Assembly: GCA_030431455.1 (NCBI GenBank)
Contig: JAUIJE010000019.1
Location: 113,434-177,433, forward strand
Reading direction: 5' to 3'
Origin: a bacterium
Lineage (GTDB): Bacteria; Myxococcota; UBA727; JAUIJE01
DNA: 64,000 bases
Of the stretch, positions 31,382 through 39,390 are shown in pieces; positions within the stretch are counted from its first letter, which is position 1, and each line of letters starts with the position of its first letter. The notes beneath the pieces are model-generated. The model was not told where the DNA came from. It did no database searches and saw only the letters and a list, made by a program, of their open reading frames with translations. The position numbers were made by a program, and so were the translations under genes.

Positions 31382-33223
31382 TCAGCTGCCCTCGAGCACG
31401 ATGTTGTCGATGTAGAACGCGTCCTGGCTCGAGCTCATCTCCGCGTTGATGCGCACGGTGATGTTGGCCGCCCCGTCGAACTGCGAGATGTCCACGGTGT
31501 TGGCGTGCCAGGTCGCGTCGCTGTCCGACGAGTCGAACACCGCCACCGTCGACCAGGACGCGCCCCCGTTGGTGCTGATTTGGATCAGCGCCTCGTCGTT
31601 GCCCTCGAAGCTCACCACCCCCGACCAGAACGAGAGGGTGAGGTTGCCCAGGCCCCCGGTGGGCGCGGTGCGTTGGAGATCGCCGGTGGACCGGCGCAGG
31701 CGCACGCCCCCCGCGCCCCAGGCCAGGTCCCCGCTGGCGGTCCACGGGCCGGACCAACCGGTGCCGCCGTTCAAGGTTTGGGACTCAAAGTCCTCCGAAG
31801 CGATCTCGCCCGGCTCGACGCACTGTCCACAATCATTGGCGCAGCTGCCGCAATCCTCGGACCCGTTGCAGACGCCGTCGCCGCAGGTGGGCGCGCACTG
31901 TCCACAATCATTGGCGCAGCTGCCGCAATCCTCGGACCCGTTGCAGACCCCGTCGCCGCAGGTGGGGGCACACTGCCCGCAGTCGGCCGAGCAGCTGCCG
32001 CAGTCCTCGGCCGCGCTGCAGACCCCGTCGCCGCACACGTCGTCGGGGGGGTCGCCGCGGTAGGCGGCAGAGAGGTTCACCCCGGAGTAGCTGGAGAAGG
32101 CGTTGACAGACACGAACCAGGTGCCCGCCGGCGGGGAGTTGAAGGAGCAGGACTCGTTGTTGCCGTTGAGGTAGGGACGACAATCATACTGGTTGGTGGT
32201 GGGCTGGCTGCCGAATCGCACGTAGAGGTCGGCGTCCCCGGTGCCCCCGGACATCACCGCGCTGAAGCTGCTCGCCCCCGCGGGCACGGTGACCTGGAAG
32301 TGTTGCCAACCACCTTGGCTGTCGGAGAGGCCGGACTGGCTGAGCACCGGCACGCTCACTGCACTGACATTGTCAGCGATGAAGGACTCAAACGAGCTCA
32401 CCCGCGCGTACAGCCCGGGGAACTGCGGGTCGGCACAGCCGTAGCCCCAGCTCACCACCCCCACGAGCACGTTCTGGCTGCCGTCGAACACCGTGAGCGG
32501 GCCGCCGCTGTCCCCCTGGCAGGCGTCCTTGCCCCCGACCCCGAGGATGCCGGCCCCGAGTTGGTCAGAGGTGATGATCTCTTGGCTGTACGCGGCCTGC
32601 ACCTGCGACTGAGAGACGAGGGGCACGTCGACCTCTTGCAGGGTGTTGGGGCTGGAGCCCCCCGACTGCAAGGTGCCCCACCCGGTCACGGTGGCGGTGA
32701 CGCCCCCGTTGGTCAGGCCCGCGGCCGCGTCCGCGGCGGTGGCGGTGCGGATGGGGGCGACGTTGCTGTTGAAGGTGAAGGGCGAGGCGAGCCGCAGCAA
32801 GGCCACGTCGCGGCCGTTGGAGGGATCGGTGTAGCCGGGGAACCGGATGATCTCCGCGACCCCCACGCGCTGGCCGGTGTCGCTCAAGCGGGTGGCCCCG
32901 GCCTCGACCGTCAATGAACCTGCGCTGGTGCCATCGATGCAGTGCTGCGCGGTGAGCACCCAATCCGCGGCGATGATCGATCCCCCGCAAAAGTGGGAAG
33001 AGCCGAACTGCAAGGACACCTGCCACGGGTGCTGCGCGATGGTGGTGCTCACCCCGCCGACGATGGACTGCTCCTTTTCGGTCACGGTGCTGAGCTCGTT
33101 CTTGTCGACGTCGGCCAACTCCAACGCGCAGCCGGACAAGCCCAGGGCTGCGGTGAGGCAAAGCAGGTAGGTGACCCGCGCGGTGATGGGGGGGGAGACA
33201 GAGGCGGTGGTGTTGTTCGGCAT
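31382..33223 (-). CDS. Trypsin-like serine protease lipoprotein with PPC and cysteine-repeat domains
   Basis: A 613-residue secreted protease. The signal peptide ends in lipobox LGLSGC. The S1 domain starts at IVGGVSTT and has catalytic His in LTAQHC, Asp in DVALLRL and Ser in GDSGGP. It is followed by a pre-peptidase C-terminal (PPC) domain (FSAVMSGGTGDADLYVRFGS). Three 25-residue modules of the form CGDGVCNGSEDCGSCANDCG come next, then a C-terminal beta-sandwich (AFYIDNIVLEGS). The residue before IVGG would need cleavage for zymogen activation. The start MPNNTTASV is chosen for the signal peptide. Confidence 0.88.
   Translation of the reverse strand: MPNNTTASVSPPITARVTYLLCLTAALGLSGCALELADVDKNELSTVTEKEQSIVGGVSTTIAQHPWQVSLQFGSSHFCGGSIIAADWVLTAQHCIDGTSAGSLTVEAGATRLSDTGQRVGVAEIIRFPGYTDPSNGRDVALLRLASPFTFNSNVAPIRTATAADAAAGLTNGGVTATVTGWGTLQSGGSSPNTLQEVDVPLVSQSQVQAAYSQEIITSDQLGAGILGVGGKDACQGDSGGPLTVFDGSQNVLVGVVSWGYGCADPQFPGLYARVSSFESFIADNVSAVSVPVLSQSGLSDSQGGWQHFQVTVPAGASSFSAVMSGGTGDADLYVRFGSQPTTNQYDCRPYLNGNNESCSFNSPPAGTWFVSVNAFSSYSGVNLSAAYRGDPPDDVCGDGVCSAAEDCGSCSADCGQCAPTCGDGVCNGSEDCGSCANDCGQCAPTCGDGVCNGSEDCGSCANDCGQCVEPGEIASEDFESQTLNGGTGWSGPWTASGDLAWGAGGVRLRRSTGDLQRTAPTGGLGNLTLSFWSGVVSFEGNDEALIQISTNGGASWSTVAVFDSSDSDATWHANTVDISQFDGAANITVRINAEMSSSQDAFYIDNIVLEGS
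31820..31970 (-). repeat. 75-bp direct repeat encoding the CGDGVC module
   Basis: Two 75-base units starting near 31821 and 31896 are almost identical, and a third is diverged. They encode the 25-residue cysteine module of the protease. Confidence 0.85.
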
Positions 33224-33728
33224 GAGGGAGTGAGTCGGATTTTTGGTGAATAGCGTCAAGCCGCACATTGTGAGGCGGCTGCGCTCATCTGCGGTGAAAA
33301 ATGTACACGCAACTACTCTGTCGACGCTGTACGTCGGTGTGGGCAAGGCTTTGAATTCGGTGGCTTAGAAATCGCACTCACGGTCAGGTGCGACACCTTG
33401 CGCCAGTGTCGCATCGGATGGTCGGCCCACCCACCAGGGGGGTCGCATCGGTCGGATGACCCCCCAATTGTGCACCTGGCGCGCGCCGTTTGAACCGTGA
33501 GACGCCGTGCGAAAAGTCGAACAAAAACGAATCGTTGCGCCCTGGTTCACGCACGTTGCGCCAGGTGAAACGAAAAGGGGTGAGACAATGCATCTGCATT
33601 GCGGGGGCGCAACCTCGGCCCCGCCCGCGCCGAAAGACCCCGGTGGGGCCGCGCCCCCGGCCGCGGGGGCCCGCCGGGGCGCGATTCTGCCCAGTGGTCA
33701 AGCGGGCCCGGAGCGGCTACACGAAGGC
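33224..33728. promoter_or_regulatory. Divergent intergenic region with inverted repeat
   Basis: No convincing gene is seen in these 505 bases between the protease and lgt starts. They contain an inverted repeat TGCGACAC/GTGTCGCA at 33389-33413 (9-base loop), two GTCGCATCGG direct repeats near 33409 and 33445, and TTGCGCC words at 33399 and 33535. They probably hold the promoters of both flanking genes. An in-frame ATG at 33588 could extend Lgt at the N-terminus. Confidence 0.45.
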
Positions 33729-34529
33729 GTGCACCCGACCATCGAAATCGCCGGTTTGTCCTTGCCCAGCTACGGGCTGCTCTGCGCCATCGGCGTGTGG
33801 AGCGCCTACGGCTTGGCCCACTTCCTCGACAAGCGCGCGGGGGACGGCGCCGGGGTCGCGACCTCGGGCCTGCTCGTGGCCATCGTCAGCGCGGCCCTCG
33901 GCTCCAAGTTGTTGCAGCTCGTCGTCGAGTGGGACGTGGTCCGGCGCAACCCGGGAAACTTCTTTCGGTACGCGGGCATCTACTACGGCGGGCTCTTGGG
34001 CGCGCTGCTCGGCACCTTTTTGTACGCGCGGTTCAAAAAGCTCTCGCCGCTGAAGTTGCTCGACCTGGTGGTGCCCCCGCTGGTGGTCGGCCACGTGTTC
34101 GGCCGGCTCGCGTGCTTCGCCGCGGGGTGTTGTTTTGGGCGGCCCACCGACGGGCCGTTCGGGGTGATGTTTCCCAAGGCCTCGGTGGCGTTTCGCGAGC
34201 TGCGCGCGGGCCACGGCGATCTCATCGACGGCGATCACACGGTGGCGCTGCTGCCCACCCAGCTCATCGAGGCGTGCGGGGAAGCGGTCATCGCCAGCGT
34301 GTTGGTGTGGCTCGCGCTCAAGCGGCCGCGCGAAGGCGCGGTGGTGTTCACCTACGTGATGATCTACGCCTCGATGCGCTTCGTGCTCGAGTTCTTCCGC
34401 TTTGACCCGTCGCGGGGCACCGCCCTGGGCGGCATCGTCAGCACCAGCCAGCTCATCGCCATCGTCACGGTGTTGGCCGGGGTGTCGCTGCTGGTGTTCA
34501 ACCGTCGGCGCGCGGTGTCCGCGCCCTGA
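33729..34529 (+). CDS. lgt: Prolipoprotein diacylglyceryl transferase
   Basis: A 266-residue inner-membrane enzyme that transfers diacylglycerol to the lipobox cysteine of prolipoproteins, a key step for the many lipoproteins in this window. About seven membrane segments are visible. The signature region is YYGGLLGALLGTFLYAR and GHVFGRLACFAAGCCFGRPT, the cysteine-rich variant common outside enterobacteria. The GTG at 33729 gives the normal family start (HPTIEIAGLSLPSYGLL). Upstream in-frame starts would add a Pro/Ala-rich segment not usual for Lgt. Confidence 0.88.
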   Translation: MHPTIEIAGLSLPSYGLLCAIGVWSAYGLAHFLDKRAGDGAGVATSGLLVAIVSAALGSKLLQLVVEWDVVRRNPGNFFRYAGIYYGGLLGALLGTFLYARFKKLSPLKLLDLVVPPLVVGHVFGRLACFAAGCCFGRPTDGPFGVMFPKASVAFRELRAGHGDLIDGDHTVALLPTQLIEACGEAVIASVLVWLALKRPREGAVVFTYVMIYASMRFVLEFFRFDPSRGTALGGIVSTSQLIAIVTVLAGVSLLVFNRRRAVSAP

Positions 34530-34544
34530 TCTCGCGGCGCGCGT

Positions 34545-34682
34545 TCAGCGGGCGAGCACGTCGCGGTCTTCGCCGGGCTCTTTGAGCACCCGCCGCGCCA
34601 CCTGATAGGTGACGGTACAGAACACCACGGCGCCGACGGCGAGAGCGAGCTTGGCGTGTTCGGTGATGTTCTGGCGGGTCAT
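34545..34682 (-). CDS. Small single-span membrane protein
   Basis: A 45-residue reading starting MTRQNITEHAKLALAVGAVV with one hydrophobic segment (LALAVGAVVFCTVTYQVA) and a charged C-terminus. A GAGGA ribosome site sits upstream of the ATG at 34682. It is short, so coding status is probable rather than certain, and no function can be given. Confidence 0.5.
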   Translation of the reverse strand: MTRQNITEHAKLALAVGAVVFCTVTYQVARRVLKEPGEDRDVLAR

Positions 34683-34863
34683 GTCGTCCTCGGGGAAGGT
34701 TGTCGTCGTGCGCGTGCCACGGACTCTGCAATCGGCAGGCCACGGGCGGTATTCGTCACCGATGGCCACTTCCCGAACATTCTCCCGGTGAAAAATGTCG
34801 ATCCCGCGACATCGATGTCGCAAAGGGCCACGTCGAGGTCGCAGCCACGTCACCGGCCGCCCC

Positions 34864-34895
34864 AAAAAGAAGCGCCCACCACCGGGGCGGGCGCT
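34864..34895 (-). terminator. Intrinsic terminator after the small secreted basic protein
   Basis: On the minus strand a stem AGCGCCCGC/GTGGGCGCT (34895-34871 with a short loop) is followed by TCTTTTT. It lies about 25 bases beyond the stop at 34921. Confidence 0.75.
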
Positions 34896-34920
34896 CCTGT
34901 TGCGCGTCTGGTCGTCGCGC

Positions 34921-35238
34921 TCAGCGGCGGCGGACTTGGTGCACGCGCTTGCGTTGGGGCACGTATTTTTTCGCGCGCTTGTGTCTTTTGAGGTGCGCCT
35001 TTTGGTGGGCCACGGTCGCGGCGCGTCGGTGCGGGCGCAGGGCGGGGCGGCGTGTGGTCACCGCTCGGGCGCGGTGGCCGCGGGAGAGGTGCACGGGTCC
35101 GCGGGTGGGGGTGCCGAGGTGATGGCCGGCGCGGGCCCGGGGGGCGTGGGCGACGTCGCCGCGGGGGGCGGCGGCCGCGGGCAAGGCCAACAGGCCGACA
35201 AAGGCGGTGGACAAGACGAGGGTGGCGGTTTTGTTCAT
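34921..35238 (-). CDS. Small secreted His/Arg-rich protein
   Basis: A 105-residue protein with a clear Sec signal peptide (MNKTATLVLSTAFVGLLALP then AAAAP) and a very basic mature part rich in Arg, His, Lys and Ala (RRAATVAHQKAHLKRHKRAK). A perfect AGGAGG ribosome site precedes the ATG and an intrinsic terminator follows, so it is a monocistronic gene. Possible roles such as binding anionic polymers are speculation. No family was recognised. Confidence 0.72.
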   Translation of the reverse strand: MNKTATLVLSTAFVGLLALPAAAAPRGDVAHAPRARAGHHLGTPTRGPVHLSRGHRARAVTTRRPALRPHRRAATVAHQKAHLKRHKRAKKYVPQRKRVHQVRRR

Positions 35239-35403
35239 GTGAACCTCCTGTCCGCATCGTGTGCGGTGTCCATAGGACGGCGCCGATCGCGCGGCGTTCA
35301 TCGCCGGCGGTGAGCTTTCGCACGCGGCGGGGGCAAAGGGCCGATGTGGCGGGGCTTTTGGCCTCGATGGGCCCCACCGCCTACACTGGGACCGGGAGGC
35401 ACG

Positions 35404-37248
35404 ATGGGGCGCGAGGCGACGTGGTGGATGATCGGATGCGGGCTGGTGGTGGCGATGGCCACCGCGTGCCCCGGGCCGCGCGGCCCGGACGCCGGGCCGG
35501 GCGACGGCGACGGGGATGGCGATGGCGACGCTGGCGCGGAGGACGCGGGGGATAACGACGGCGGGCCCGATGGCGGCGGCGCGCTCGACGCGGGGGGCGG
35601 GGACGGCGGCGCCGCGGGTGACGCCGGTCCGGGCGATGCGGGAATGGACCTGACCGCGTTGGTGTTCGACCCCGACCACGTGTTGCAGGTGGAGGTCACC
35701 CTCGACCCCGACGATTGGGCCGCGCTCAAGGCCCAGACCCGCACCTTCGTGGACATCCTGGCCCCGGGTTGTCAGGACCAACCGTTCGATTCGCCCTTCA
35801 CGTGGTTCAGCGCCGACGTCGTCGTGGACGGCCAGTCGTTCACCGATGTGGGGGTGCGCAAAAAGGGTTTCCTCGGTTCGCTCGACCCGGTGCGGCCGAG
35901 CCTGAAGGTGAAGTTCGACGAGTTCTGGGATGGGCCGTACTTCTTGGACATGCGCCGCCTCACCTTGAACAACTCTCGCCAGGACCCGAGCTACGTGCGG
36001 CAGTGTCTGGCCTACCAACTGTTCACCGCCGCGGGGGTGCCCGCGCCCCGGTGCAACTTCGCCCACGTCGTCGTCAACGGCGAAGACATGGGCGTGTACA
36101 CCAACATTGAGGCGGTCAAAAAGCCCATGTTGCGACGGCACTTCGACGACGACGACGGCGAGCTGTACGAGGGCACGTTGAGCGACTTCCGCCCGGGGTG
36201 GATCGACACCTTCGAACAGAAGACCAATGAGTCTGCACCCACCACGGAAAAACAAGACGCCATCGCCGCGGTCCTCGCCGGCCCGGACGACATGCTCGAG
36301 TCCGGCCTCGCCCCCCACCTCGACCTCGACGAGTTCATGACGTTCTGGGCCATGGAGGTGCTCACCGGCCATTGGGATGGCTACACCGGCAACACCAACA
36401 ACTTCTTTTTGTACACCGACCCCACCGACGACAGAGTGCACTTCCTGCCCTGGGGCACCGACGGCACGTTCATCGCCCCGTTGCTGTTTTTCGAAGGCCA
36501 ACAAGCCCCCAGCTCGGTGTTCGCCACCGGCCTGCTCGCCCGGCGCCTCTATCTCTATGGCCCGACCCGCGATCAATACCTGGCCAAACTCACAAGCTTG
36601 CTCGACGCCCATTGGGACGAGGACGCGCTCCAGGCCGAAATCGACCGCATGAGCACCCTGTTCGCGCCCTACCTGCGCCCCGGGGAGCTCGGCGCGCACG
36701 CCGACGCCCTCGCCGCCACCCGCAACTACGTCGACCAACGCCGCGACGCCATCGCGTACGAACTCGACCCCTACGTCGACTGGACCGTGCCCCTGCGCGA
36801 CGAGCTGTGCTTGGCCCAATCCGGCGACCTGTTCGGCACCTTCTCCACCACCTGGGGCAGCCACCCCACCAACGACTACTTCGGCGCGGGCAGCGGCACC
36901 TTCGCCGGCACCTATCTCGACGTGCCCTTGACCGTGACCGCGGTGGGCGCGGGCGCGGGTCTCAACCCCAACGTGCCCGACGGGACCCGGTCGCAGCTGG
37001 TGCTCCCCGCGATCACCGATGAGCTCGGCACCGTCCTGCTCGTGGTCGATCTGGACACCGCGCTGCTCGACGATGCCGCCGCGCTCTCCATCGACGGGGG
37101 CGCGGTGTCGGCGACGCTGTACACCTTCAACGGGGCCATCGAGTACCTCGCCAGCGTGTACGACGGGACGCTGTCCATCACGTCGGGACCACCCGGCGAC
37201 GGCCAGCCCTTTGTGGGCAGCTGGTCGGCGATGACGGTCACGTTCTAG
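35404..37248 (+). CDS. CotH-kinase family lipoprotein
   Basis: A 614-residue surface protein. The signal peptide ends in lipobox MATAC and a Gly/Asp/Ala linker follows. From about residue 90 a CotH kinase-like domain is seen: VEVTLDPDDWAALKAQ, GVRKKGFLGSLDPVRPSLKV, MRRLTLNNSRQDPSYVRQCL, HVVVNGEDMGVYTNIEAVKK and DGYTGNTNNFFLY with PWGTDGTF. CotH proteins are atypical secreted protein kinases. The last 150 residues form a beta-rich domain. No ribosome site stands out. It is a single-gene unit. Confidence 0.85.
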   Translation: MGREATWWMIGCGLVVAMATACPGPRGPDAGPGDGDGDGDGDAGAEDAGDNDGGPDGGGALDAGGGDGGAAGDAGPGDAGMDLTALVFDPDHVLQVEVTLDPDDWAALKAQTRTFVDILAPGCQDQPFDSPFTWFSADVVVDGQSFTDVGVRKKGFLGSLDPVRPSLKVKFDEFWDGPYFLDMRRLTLNNSRQDPSYVRQCLAYQLFTAAGVPAPRCNFAHVVVNGEDMGVYTNIEAVKKPMLRRHFDDDDGELYEGTLSDFRPGWIDTFEQKTNESAPTTEKQDAIAAVLAGPDDMLESGLAPHLDLDEFMTFWAMEVLTGHWDGYTGNTNNFFLYTDPTDDRVHFLPWGTDGTFIAPLLFFEGQQAPSSVFATGLLARRLYLYGPTRDQYLAKLTSLLDAHWDEDALQAEIDRMSTLFAPYLRPGELGAHADALAATRNYVDQRRDAIAYELDPYVDWTVPLRDELCLAQSGDLFGTFSTTWGSHPTNDYFGAGSGTFAGTYLDVPLTVTAVGAGAGLNPNVPDGTRSQLVLPAITDELGTVLLVVDLDTALLDDAAALSIDGGAVSATLYTFNGAIEYLASVYDGTLSITSGPPGDGQPFVGSWSAMTVTF

Positions 37249-37283
37249 CCCCTTTGGGCGGGTGCTTTGGGTATGCTCGGGCC

Positions 37284-37976
37284 GTGGTCGCGGTGCCGTT
37301 TACCGATTCATTGTTTGCCCCCAAGACCGAGGCTGAGTTGCTCGCGCGGGTGCGCCGGCTGTCCGGTCGCACCATCGGCGAGGTCGCCCGGGCGCACGGC
37401 CGGGACGCCCCCACCGCCCTGAAGAACGCCAAAGGGTTCGTGGGCGAGCTGTGCGAAGCCGCCCTCGGGGCCCCGCGCAGTTCGCGCCCGGGGCCGGACT
37501 TCGCGGGGCTCGACATCGAGCTCAAGACCCTGCCGGTCGACGACAACGGCCGGCCCACCGAGTCCACCTACGTGTCGCGGGTGGACGCCGCGCTGCTTGT
37601 GCAGGGGCATTGGGAGACCTCACGGGTGCGGACCAAGCTCGCCCGGGTGCTGTTCATCCCCGTGCAGAGCACCGGGCCGGTGGCCCAGCGCATGTTCGGC
37701 GCGGGCTTTTTGTGGTCGGTGCACGACGACGAGGACGCCCTCCGGCGGGACTGGGAAGACTTCGCGGACTGGGCCGCCCGGGGGGCCCTGGACGAAATCT
37801 CCGCCCGGCGGGGTGAGGTGTTGCAGCTCCGGCCCAAGGCCCCGGACAGCCGCCGCCGCCAAGTGGTGCGCGCGGCCGGGGGCGATGAAGTGACATTGAG
37901 TCCGCGCGGCTTTTACCTGCGCCCCGCGTTCACCGCGGGGTTGCTCGCCCGGGCCTTCGCCGAGGTGCGCGCGTGA
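37284..37976 (+). CDS. mutH: DNA mismatch repair endonuclease MutH
   Basis: A 230-residue protein, the same length as E. coli MutH (229). It matches along its length: TEAELLARVRRLSGRTIGEV, NAKGFVGELCEAALGA, the catalytic D...ExK in PDFAGLDIELKTLPVD, WETSRVRTKLARVLFIPV and the C-terminal SPRGFYLRPAFTAGLLAR. MutH nicks the unmethylated strand at hemimethylated GATC when activated by MutL. The GTG at 37284 is chosen for length. No dam, mutS or mutL gene is in the window. It overlaps the HAD gene (GTGA). MutH outside gammaproteobacteria is uncommon. Confidence 0.9.
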   Translation: MVAVPFTDSLFAPKTEAELLARVRRLSGRTIGEVARAHGRDAPTALKNAKGFVGELCEAALGAPRSSRPGPDFAGLDIELKTLPVDDNGRPTESTYVSRVDAALLVQGHWETSRVRTKLARVLFIPVQSTGPVAQRMFGAGFLWSVHDDEDALRRDWEDFADWAARGALDEISARRGEVLQLRPKAPDSRRRQVVRAAGGDEVTLSPRGFYLRPAFTAGLLARAFAEVRA

Positions 37977-38785
37977 CGGTGCCGTTCTCCACCTGCCCCG
38001 ACGAGGTCTTGGCCAAGGTGCGCCGGTTGTATTTCGACGTGGACGACACCCTGACCACCCGGGGGGCGCTCTTTTCGGACGCGTTGGAGTGTCTGTACGA
38101 GGCCCACGAGGCGGGCATGTCCTTGGTGGCGGTGACGGGGCGGAGCGCGGCCTGGGGCGAAATGTTATTGCGCATGTTCCCGCTCGACGCGGTGGTGGCC
38201 GAGACCGGGGCGATGTGTTTTTACCGGCGGGCCCGGGGCGGGGTGGGCACGGTCCACAGCGAGCCCGATCAGACGGTGCGCCGGGCCAACGCCGAGCGCC
38301 GCCAATCCGCGGTGGACGACGTGCTCAGCCAGGTGAGCGCGGCCCGGTTGGCGGTGGACAACATCGGCCGGGTCTACGACGTGGCCTTCGACCTCGTCGA
38401 GGACGGCAAGCCGGTGAGCGACCACGACGCGTCCCGGATCCGGACCATCCTCGAGAGCCAGGGGCTGACCGTGGCCCAGTCCAGCGTGCACATCAACGCG
38501 TGGTTCGGCTCGTTTGACAAGGCGAGCATGGTCAACCGCTACCTGCTCGACATCGAGGGGGTCTCGCTCAACGCCGCCCGGCACACCGTGTGTTACGTCG
38601 GGGACAGCAAGAACGACGCGGAGATGTTCGCCCGGGCCGGGGTCTCGGTGGGGGTGGCCAACATCAAGAACGTGCTCGAGGCGTTGGCCGCGCGCGAGAT
38701 GGCCCCCCAGTACATCACCGACGCCGAGATGGGCGCGGGCTTCTGCGAGGTCGCCGAGCGGCTCATCGCCAACCGGGGGGAATAG
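37973..38785 (+). CDS. HAD-superfamily phosphatase (HAD-IIB/Cof-like)
   Basis: A 270-residue hydrolase. Motif I YFDVDDTLTTRG holds the nucleophile Asp, motif II is VAVTGRSA, Lys of motif III is probably in SFDKASMVNRYL, and motif IV is CYVGDSKNDAEMF. A cap domain lies between motifs II and III, as in type IIB sugar phosphatases. The GTG start overlaps the mutH stop, so the two genes are co-translated. The substrate is unknown, and a link to mismatch repair is not implied. Confidence 0.85.
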   Translation: MTVPFSTCPDEVLAKVRRLYFDVDDTLTTRGALFSDALECLYEAHEAGMSLVAVTGRSAAWGEMLLRMFPLDAVVAETGAMCFYRRARGGVGTVHSEPDQTVRRANAERRQSAVDDVLSQVSAARLAVDNIGRVYDVAFDLVEDGKPVSDHDASRIRTILESQGLTVAQSSVHINAWFGSFDKASMVNRYLLDIEGVSLNAARHTVCYVGDSKNDAEMFARAGVSVGVANIKNVLEALAAREMAPQYITDAEMGAGFCEVAERLIANRGE

Positions 38786-38791
38786 CCGCCC

Positions 38792-39136
38792 ATGGACGAA
38801 CGGCGCCGGTCCCAACGGAGCGCAGTCTCATTCCCGGTGCGGTACCGCCCCATCGGGACCGCGCTCATCGACGACGTGGTGGACATCTCCGAGACCGGGA
38901 TGTTCATGTCCTGTGAAGAGCCGTTGGCGCTCGGCACCCGCATCGAGCTCGATTTCCCCGAGGGCAAGCGCCAGACTCTGCGCATCGAGGCCGAGGTGGT
39001 GCGGGTGGTGTGGGGGGGGCGCCACCAGGGCGAAAAGATCCCCGCGGGCATGGCGGTGCGCTTCGAGCGGCTCACCGAGGCGCGCATCACGCGGCTGCGG
39101 CGCATCATTCACGACTTCGAACAGCGACGGGCTTGA
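38792..39136 (+). CDS. PilZ domain protein
   Basis: A 114-residue single PilZ domain. RRRSQRSAVSFPVRYR resembles the RxxxR c-di-GMP motif region and VVDISETGMFMSC corresponds to the D/NxSxxG motif. The family acts as a cyclic-di-GMP receptor in motility and development, and myxobacteria have many. It is 6 bases after the HAD gene on the same strand and is convergent with xseB. Confidence 0.85.
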   Translation: MDERRRSQRSAVSFPVRYRPIGTALIDDVVDISETGMFMSCEEPLALGTRIELDFPEGKRQTLRIEAEVVRVVWGGRHQGEKIPAGMAVRFERLTEARITRLRRIIHDFEQRRA

Positions 39137-39150
39137 GCCCGCCGGGGCGC

Positions 39151-39390
39151 TCAGGCGTCGTCGCCCTCGTCGGGGGTGGCCAGGGGTTTGAGCTGGCCGT
39201 TCTGGGTGAGCTCGCTCAGCCGCTGGTCCATGTCGTCGAGCTTCTTCTGGGCCCCGCGCACCAGGCGCACGCCCTGTTCGTAGGCGGACAGCGACTCCTC
39301 GAGGCTGAGTTCCCCGCGCTCGAGCTTTTGCACAATGCCGTCGAGCTGTTCGATCAGCGTCTCGAAACTCTTCTCTTCGGTCTCGCTCAC
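39151..39390 (-). CDS. xseB: Exodeoxyribonuclease VII small subunit
   Basis: A 79-residue coiled-coil subunit. SFETLIEQLDGIVQKLERGE and LSLEESLSAYEQGVRLVRGA are the XseB signature. The GTG start overlaps the xseA stop (GTGA), giving the usual coupling. The complex degrades single-stranded DNA to oligonucleotides in repair. Confidence 0.92.
   Translation of the reverse strand: MSETEEKSFETLIEQLDGIVQKLERGELSLEESLSAYEQGVRLVRGAQKKLDDMDQRLSELTQNGQLKPLATPDEGDDA

Noticed and set aside
37271..37276. TATGCT before mutH as a promoter
   Set aside because: There is no acceptable -35 at the right distance and it lies only 8 bases from the chosen GTG.
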